From Pardosa pseudoannulata (lineage: Eukaryota > Arthropoda > Arachnida > Araneae > Lycosidae), in assembly GCA_032207245.1 (NCBI GenBank), contig CM063509.1:58238066-58302065 (forward strand): a stretch of 64,000 bases of DNA. The letters run 5' to 3'. Shown piece after piece: positions 24,001-33,000 of this stretch (positions are counted from its first letter, which is position 1; each line of letters opens with the position of its first letter). Under the pieces are notes generated by a model that saw only the letters and a program-made list of their open reading frames with translations, did not search any database and was not told the origin of the DNA. Both the position numbers and the translations under genes were made by a program.

Positions 24001-27000
24001 AATAATTATTTTTTAATAAAAGTTAGTTAAGATTTTTGCACAAAATATAAGTTTATCTCTAGGGATATTGTATATAAGCATTATAGGGTTATATTTGGTT
24101 ATTATTCATGGTCACCTAGATAATACCAAAGTACCCTGAATTCAAATTGGAAACATTTTGATTGAAAAATTGCTATATGATTAAACTTAGGTATGTAGAT
24201 ACAACAATTTATTTTTATGTATGTGAGTTTATTAACACTTAAAAAGTAAGTTTATAGTTTTTTACGATAAAATTCTGTAATTTCTCTAAAAGCATATATT
24301 TTATTTGTATGTACATCAGAAGTTTTATTCATATATACTTTAACGAAAGCTTTTTAAAGTCATGGAAAATGATCCGCTAAATCAGGGAAAGTCATGAAAA
24401 GTCATGGATTTGAAAAATTTTATTTTGGCAGATACCCTGTATAGGAAAAATATTAATGTACTTTTTCTTGATTTTCTGGTCACCATGTAAAAATAGTTTT
24501 ATTTTAAATACATTGACATTAGCAATATAATTATATTAAAAAATAAAATAACTGTTAAATATAACATATGTAAAGTAATATTAAATAATTAAAATTATAT
24601 TAAATGTTATTATATTAAAAAAAATAAAAGTTGAAGAATCTATTTGTATCATAGTAAAAGGAAATTATGTATAGTTTAAAATTTATTTTCATCAAAGAAC
24701 ATTATATAAGCATTATAAAAAAATACACAAAGAAAGTGAATCTTACATATATTTAAACTTATTAAATTACTTTCTTGGTATTAGTTAAATGCTAGGCATA
24801 CATTGAATGAAGTATTTTTGTAATTCCATGCATTGTTAATAAAAAGAAAGTTAAACATTTTGGAGGTGTAATGTCACAGTAATAGATTACTTATATTTGC
24901 TCTTGAAATTGCAATTTACACATGAATAATAAAATGTCTTCAGCAGAGCTTGAGCAAGAAAGGTCTTAGGGCTAGTGTAGAAAGAAATGAATTTAATTGG
25001 ATGCATTGTAGATATTTCACTGAAAGTTTTAATTTATAAGTGTAGAAACAAAAATTTAAATTATATATTTCTAATTTCTAGAAAAATGTGCAAAGAAGTT
25101 TTTTGATTGTGGCAATGGAGTATGTGTTCCTAAACATTATGTTTGTGATGGCTATGTAGATTGTCCAAGTGGCTATGATGAATCTTTTAAGCACTGTGGT
25201 AAGTATATTTACAATTTAGCTTTGTAGAATGTTTCTCTAGATTTATATATTGATATAATATTTCCTATATTGCTATATAGTATAAAACATATTTGTTCTG
25301 TAGATTTCAATAGGTTTGTACAAATATTTATTTTTTGAAAGAATATTAAGAAGCAAAACATTTAGTGGTCTTTCCTATTTTAGTTTGTTTACCAAGATGA
25401 GAGATCAAAACTAAACAAAGTTATGTGATATTTGTCGACTTAAGTAACACGTTGGTGTCAATTTATAGCTAACACAGTATTTTCTCTCTTTCATAAGAGG
25501 GTCAGTCAGTGTTATAATTGTAAGTTTGTGAAATGGATGGCGCTACCTGTAGGTGCATTGCTTCTAAACAGTTAGTAGGATATTGCCTCCGTCTCTGCTA
25601 AGATGCGGTGTAGTAAGCGGCAATAGAAATCTTGTTAAGTTGACTATGTTTCTGAACATTGATTCTTGGGGTAACACTTTTACCTGGTTGAAAGGTTACT
25701 TCAATCAGAAAGTTCATTTCACTGCTAAAGAAAATAAAACAATAAAAAATTTGCAATAACTGTATTTATATCCTAAAGTTTCATGTGAGACAAGAGACTT
25801 GAAATTTCAATTTTTAACTATTTTATGTACTAGTGTAAAGTTTTTGATTAGCTGTGAATTTGAAAAGTCCATAACATTCATCTTGTTTTGAGAATCATAT
25901 GTTTCAATTATTTAATTGGCTTAAAAAATAGTGAGTTTTCCAAACTTTAGTTAAAAATACTTGGAAAGTAATGAAATGACTCAAATAGTGATGAATACTC
26001 ATACAGGCAATAAAAAAAAAGGTAGACATTGACTTTATATATCAACTCCCTCTTATAGTATTAGATAGGCTTTTATATAATAACTTTCATTTATGCTAAT
26101 TGAGAACATACACTATAATATTTACAAATGGATTTTTGATCTATAGCTATAAGGATGGGGTTTTCAAACTGAGTACTACAGCCTCCTGAGGTGCTATAAA
26201 TGGAGGCTAAAGGCACTGCAAGGCAGTCATCACCTTTCTTTATGGAGATACAAGATTGGCATTAAATGCTCAACCATATTTTCCATAAAATTTTATTTTG
26301 TTTCTAGAAATAGTTAAGTTTTTATGAAAAGAGTTTAATTGTGAACTTGCAACAATAGCAGCAAAGCAAAATTTGCATGCTCAGATTTAATGGAAATTTG
26401 GATTTCAATCAAAACTGGATTTCCAACTTAAGTACAAAAAAAAAAAAAAAAAAAATCTACATTCACTTTACTACATTGTATCCATAAGAAGTTAAATTTT
26501 CAGCTAAGAAAGATCAAAATTGAAAAGAATAATAAATCAAAGAATAAGAAGTTCAAAAATCAAAAGTTGTGGAGTAGTTATATCAATCCTTTTTTCCTTC
26601 TTCAAAGAAATAACTCATCACAGTAATAATTTCTGTGCAATAAAAGAAATGTTTATGTCTGTAATAACAACTGTATTCGATAGATGACACATACAAGCTG
26701 ATATGTCCAAGTATTATGTAACTAAACACAAGCTTGTATCATGTCATCTACTGTCTGTGACTAGTTGTCATGATAAGTCCAAATATTTGTAGTTATGTAC
26801 TAGACATTTTACTGAAGATTAATATATTATGTCGTCAATATGGAACTAATCTCACACCATGTGATTTCTAGCTCTTTCCTCAGTTCAAGGAACTACCAAA
26901 AGGCAGCTATTTCAAAATCAAAGCATGTATTAAATCTGTGAAATCAGTTTTGAAACAGCTAAAAAACCCCCTGAAACTTTCACATGTGCTAAGTGGACAG

Positions 27001-30000
27001 AATATTAGGACTAATACATTGTCTCAGTAGTTATTTTGAAAAATATCACATAAATAATAATTAGGTAATCTTTTTTTTCTGTAAAAATATAGTCTTTTTG
27101 AACATCCTTTGTAGTAGACACATTGCAATTGAGGTGTCATGAAAAAATAACAAAACTCTAAGTGTACTAAAAAAGTTTGGGAATCCCTGTTATAAGGGAC
27201 ATTTTAATGAGAGAATATAGTAAAAAGATAAAGACAGACATTGTTAGTATTTTATTAGGTATGGTACATAGTAGAATAAAATTGTGTATGGGATTCTGAT
27301 AAATGGGACTTTATATTATTATATATTATTCAGTAAATAATAAAGGATGTATGGAAATAAAACTTAATAGGTATTTTTCAATTTGATTTAGAGTACATAA
27401 GGTAGTTTCTGCATGAAGTTTAATTACATTAAAACCTTCTAATCAACCAATTCCAAATTTCCAAATGCATATGAACTCTGCAATGCATACATGCTGACAT
27501 GCATATGAACTCTGCAACTGAAAACTGAAACCCACATACTTTGCTTGCAAAAAGCAGTTTCCCTTGTTTCATTATTTTCCTGCTGTAGATTTTTAGAATT
27601 TGATTATGTTTGATGTTAGGAATTGTTTCCTTTGTGGAATGACATGAAATCGCAAAAAAAAGAAGGGGTTTTAGAAAAGTACAAGTTCAGGCAGGATAGA
27701 CAAAATTCTTTTATCCATAAAGGTATAATCACCATGCTGTATTTATAAAATATATCATTTACTTACACTACTATATATAGTTAGTTACTAAATGATGGGC
27801 TTGAGTCCCATTGAACTACTATGTCCACAAGGCCAGATAATAGGATTACATTATCTGATGTAACAGGTAAGCACATCGTCTATGGGGAAATATGAACTCT
27901 TGCCACATGGAATACAGTATATAAATCCTGTCCCTTAAAGTTTCAATATTAAGAATGAAATATTTGTTTATCATAAAATGAAATACTTAAAGGCAGTAAG
28001 CTTTTTCAGAGTCAAAATATAAATATTTTTATAGGTCCTGATGCATGCCATGGTAAAATTTTATGTGATGGACGCTGTATACCAAAGGAATTTTGCTGTG
28101 ACCCAGAAGTTGATGTCAACTGTTCAGTAAATTATATTATGCCATGTTGTCAAGGAATATTACATCCAGGTTTGTGGCTTGTTTTCTACTTTGATTTATT
28201 TTATAGTCTTTCTTTTTTGTCATGTTATATACATTTCTGAAATTTTATTCATCAACACTCCATTGGGTGCATGTAATCGCTCAGATGCATACCATAAGTT
28301 GCTTGTTTTGTGGCAGCAAAAACTCGTCAATAATTGCATCTAAATTCTTGTTGGAAATTCCTCCCACAGCTGTGCATGCACGTGCTGACCATTGTGGGAA
28401 AGTACCTCGGTACAATAAGATATATCTTTTATATAATTTTTAATAAAGCTTGACACAGCTTTTTATAAAAAAGAAAGCAAAGTACTTAGATTTTTCCTCC
28501 AGGAAAGTTAAATTTTCAGTGATTTAGATCTGCTACCAAGAAATTTAGATGTTAGACACTGTTTTAATTATTTATTTCTTGACAAATTGTGATCTAAGAA
28601 ATATAAATTGCATTTATTTTACTACTGTTTGAAAGTATTTTAATACATATAAAAGTAATTAATATAGATCGAATTCTTTAGAAAGTTTTAGTATTTAGTA
28701 GTAATTTTTTTTGGCAGAGAAGTAACTTATTTATGTGTTTACTGTGACAGGCTTGCATCAATATGGATCTGTCCAACCACATGGTAAGTTTTTCTGAGAT
28801 AGCTTTTGAGAATAGAGATTTTAAATAGGTATTTAGGGTTATAGAAATTAGTTATTTGTTTATGTAAATGAATGTGATATTGGTGTTCTATAAATCAGTT
28901 TTTAAAGTAAAATCTGCGTAACATATTTCAGAAGTGTTTGCGTTTCAAGGAAATTACAAAATTACAGGGATTTCACCCTAACCATTTTCCTTATATCCAA
29001 AGAAATAAAATTTTGAATTATTTTGTCTTTCTATTTTGAAAGCAATTAAAAAGAATACTTTTTGTTCTCCATAATTCTCTAATAATCCTCATCTGCTGTG
29101 ATGTGGTCTTCAAGATTCCAAAATTTAAAATATCAGGTTGAAACTTTGTAAACTAAAAGTAGTTTACCAAGTTTTAACCTTTGCTGTCAAAGGACAGCAG
29201 GAAGGCATTGAAAAAGACAAAGGGCATGTACAATAATCAGAGGTAAAAATGTGTTGGGATGAAAGTTATAAAATCTATGAGAATATGCCACTGGTAAATC
29301 TTAAAACTATAAAAGAATTGTTTTCATTGAACATGGACAAAAGACTAGGCAGTGCTTGAGAGAGCATAGTTCTATTATTAGTAAACACAAAATTGAATGC
29401 ATATCTTTGTCTTAAAAGTAGTAAATTTGGTAATTAAATATGTTTTTAGCATATTTTCGCAAGATTTTTTAAAATTTCATTATTTTTGTAAAAGAGAATT
29501 AATACCCTCTTCCCAAAAAATCCAAAATGTGATTAACTAATACTTACTTTCACATCCCTCTTGCTGTATAAATTTGTAAAATTTTCTGAGAATTTTTTGT
29601 GGCCCCACAAACAGTTCTGAAATGTGATCCTGGCACAAGCATAAACTAAACAATTGGCTACCCAACATTTTGTTAATGTCATTCATGCAGACACTGCAGC
29701 TCTCCTTTTTTCCTCTTTTTCTAGAAATCTCTCTTTTTTTTCCTTATTTCATGGCATTCCTCCTTTTTTTTTTTTTCGGCTATTCCCATCTTTTATTCCT
29801 TTTTTCTTTGGGCCATTCACTCCTTTTATTCCTTTTATCTTTCTCAACAGTTACGGAGTTATGTAAGGGTGGAATGGATTGCACACACCGTCTTTCCCAT
29901 GTTTTGATAACATCTTTGTTTTTCTATAATTTTCTTTCTGTGGGATATCCCCCTCAAAAAAAAAAAAAAAAGTCTTAAACTATTTATTGGCTGTACTGGT

Positions 30001-33000
30001 GTTTGAAAGTTAGCAAATAATGATCAAAGTGTCAAAACCAAAGGGGACCCTAATTTTTCAATTGTAGTGTCGATAAATCGTTTCTGAACCCAAGAGGAGG
30101 AAAAAGAGCTGTTAATCCGAGCCTATGCTCTTAAAAATGGACTGACACATCGAATATTGAATTCAGGGATGATTCTGATCTGAAATATTTTGTGGGTTTG
30201 TTCTAAAAACACAGATTTTTTTCGGAAATTAAAAAAATATAAAGAAAGGAAGAAGCCATTTTTTTTATCTCACATATATAAATTTTGATAATAATCTGAA
30301 AGTTTTCTGTCTTTTTCTGATCCTTTTTCTTTTTGCCATGTCCACAATTTTTTTCTGACAAAGAGAAGGAAAGTGTTATCAGTTGATTATCACAACACAT
30401 GCTTCAAGGTCAAAAGGTTAGGGTGCTGGCTTTCGGTGCCGGAGTTCATGGGTTCGAATCCCACTGTTGCATAGATGTTCATAGCCGTTTGGAATCGGCT
30501 TTAAGCAGTAGGTCCCGATCTCATTAGCCCCCGTGTTGCAAAAAGTAGACCATACTGGTCCAATCCAAACCAAACCTAATCTTATTTTTCTTATTAAAAT
30601 GTAATTAGTCATATGGTTTCCAGAATTTAGTGATTTTAAAAAGTCGTAAAGTTTCTGAAATCTACATTTTCACTGAAATGTACATTTAATACATTAAAGT
30701 AATTTACGTCAAAGCACACATTTCTCTTTTTCTTTTTCTTCACAATTTTTGTTTAGATAATCTAATCTAGCTATGTACATATTTCAAAACATCATTAATA
30801 TATGCAGAAAATTGTGATTATAAAATTAATGTATTGTATGTATTCAATCTAATTTATAGATTTTCTTGAATAAAAAGCAATGTTGAGTTGTGTTAAACAA
30901 AACTTTTAACCTTTTTTGTATTTGACGCTAAAATCATGTCTTGCATGAATTGTTTGATTTAGAGTTAAAATAATTAGAAAAATCTTAATAGTATTTGTAA
31001 TCAAGAGGAGAAAAGAAATCGCTTTTTTTTCAATGTTTAGTCACTTTTTATTCACTTATTCTGTATTATTTGTCACTTTTCTCACCTTTTTGAAAGTACC
31101 TCAGTAGTTGCAAGCCTGATTTATGTTAAATGTCAAATATTTCAAATTAGTTGATAACAGGTACAAGCATAGAAGTGGTAGAGTTTGAAATTAATAGAAT
31201 ATATACATTTTAGTTCCATATAAACCATTTATGTCATTCAAATGTGACATGCATCTCACTAATGTACTGGCAGGGTGCTAAAAAAATTTTTTTTATTCAA
31301 AAACCTGGGTGCCCAGAAACCAGGAAAACTGGGAATTATTAGAAATTGTGGGAGCTCAGCATTTCTGGCAATATCAGGAATATTATGAAAAAGATTTTTA
31401 AAATCATGAAATTTTTTGAAAAGTAATGAGTTTTGCCATTTAAAGTTATTAAAAAAAGAAAAATTTCCAATCAAAGATCTGTTGTTGATTATTTTTAAAA
31501 TGCTTATTCACTCTGTTAAATAAGAATATGAAAAAAAAAAAAAAAAAAAAAGGAATCTTCAGAACATCAAGCAATTAAAGCTCAAAAGAAAAAATCAGTT
31601 TTGATTAATAATCAATTGGAACAAAAATGTCAATGATTGAAGATGTTACCAAGAAAATTAATGCTATTGGGAGCAAATTGAATCTTAAAATAATAATGCA
31701 CATTTTTTTTTATTAAAATGTGAGGATGCTTTATTTAAATATAAATAATATGCAAAAAAGCTGAACTGCAGCAACATTCACAGCTTTCTTTTTTAATATT
31801 TATTTTAACAAAATTGATTAGTTTTCTGTTAATAATACAGGTTAACCTCAAAAACAGAAAAGAATATATCGTAAGTTTTAAATGGATTGGAGTTCTATTA
31901 AAATTTATAACTTTTATTTAAATATCAATTTAGACCTAAAAATAGCTTTATAAAAGAGTTGAAAGAAGTTGTATATTAAATACTATAAATTTATCAGGAA
32001 GAAATTGCAAATTATAGGGTTTTCCCTGTAATTTGCAATAGGAACATGGTTTCCGCACACCTGGAAAGTCAGGGAAAGTCATGGAAAATCATGGATTTAG
32101 ACAATGGATTAATTTTGTCATGGAAAGTCTTGATTTTTCAAGTAAAATGAGTAAAAGTCATGGAAAGTCATGGATCCGCTAAACTACCGATTAAAAAAAA
32201 TGCATTGAATTGTTTAATTCTATTTTTACTTGTCATTTAGCTGAAGTTATTGAGTTTGGTATTTATGTATTATCCTATTGACCCTGTTGCCAAGTAAAAT
32301 TTGTTCACCAAGGAAACTCAAAGCAAGAAAGCTTAATGGGTGGGTAAATGTATATTATTCTGGTATTTTCTTAAATTGTAGATTAAAATTTTAGTAATAT
32401 AATAATAATTATTTTTTAATAAAAATTAGTTAAGTTTTTTGTACAAAATATAAGTTTATCTCCTGGGATATTGTATATAAATATTATAGGGTTATATTTG
32501 GCTATTATTTATGGTCACCTGGATAATACCAAAGTACCTGAATTCAAATTGGAAACATTTTGATTGAAAAATTGCTATATGATTAAACTTAGGTATGTAG
32601 ATACAACAATTTATTTTTATGTCTGTGAGTTTATTAACACTTAAAAAGTAAGTTTATAGTTTTTTATGATAAAATCCTGTGATTTCTCTAAAAGCATATA
32701 TTTTATTTGTATGTACATCAGAAGTTTTATTCATATATACTTTAACGAAAGCTTTTTAAAGTCATGGAAAATGATCTGCTAAATCAGGGAAAGTCATGAA
32801 AAGTCATGGATTTGAAAAATTTTATTTTGGCAGATACCCTGTAGGAAGGAAAACATTAGAAATTAGGGAATTTTTAAATGTTTTCCTCGTGGACACCCAA
32901 TACATTATTTTTTGTTTGTCTGTTTTCATAAACCAAAAGATTTTTTTTTCTTCTTCTTTTAGAATTGAATTCTATTCCATGTCCTCCTTCAGTTGAATGT

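Larger units (their letters stand above)
21608..25081 (+). other. Intron 3, mostly unassigned
   Basis: Apart from a tandem duplication and R1 copy 2, the stretches 21608-23130 and 24446-25081 are AT-rich with no feature that I can support. Confidence 0.6.
25199..28034 (+). other. Intron 4, repeats and unassigned DNA
   Basis: Holds a hAT-type element with a mariner remnant. The stretches 25199-26146 and 27198-28034 show no supported feature. A less AT-rich patch near 25490-25640 was not identified. Confidence 0.55.

Noticed and set aside
29654..29978. Phe/Leu-rich open frames suggesting membrane peptides
   Set aside because: The hydrophobic residues come from T-rich low-complexity sequence in the intron; no splice or start evidence.
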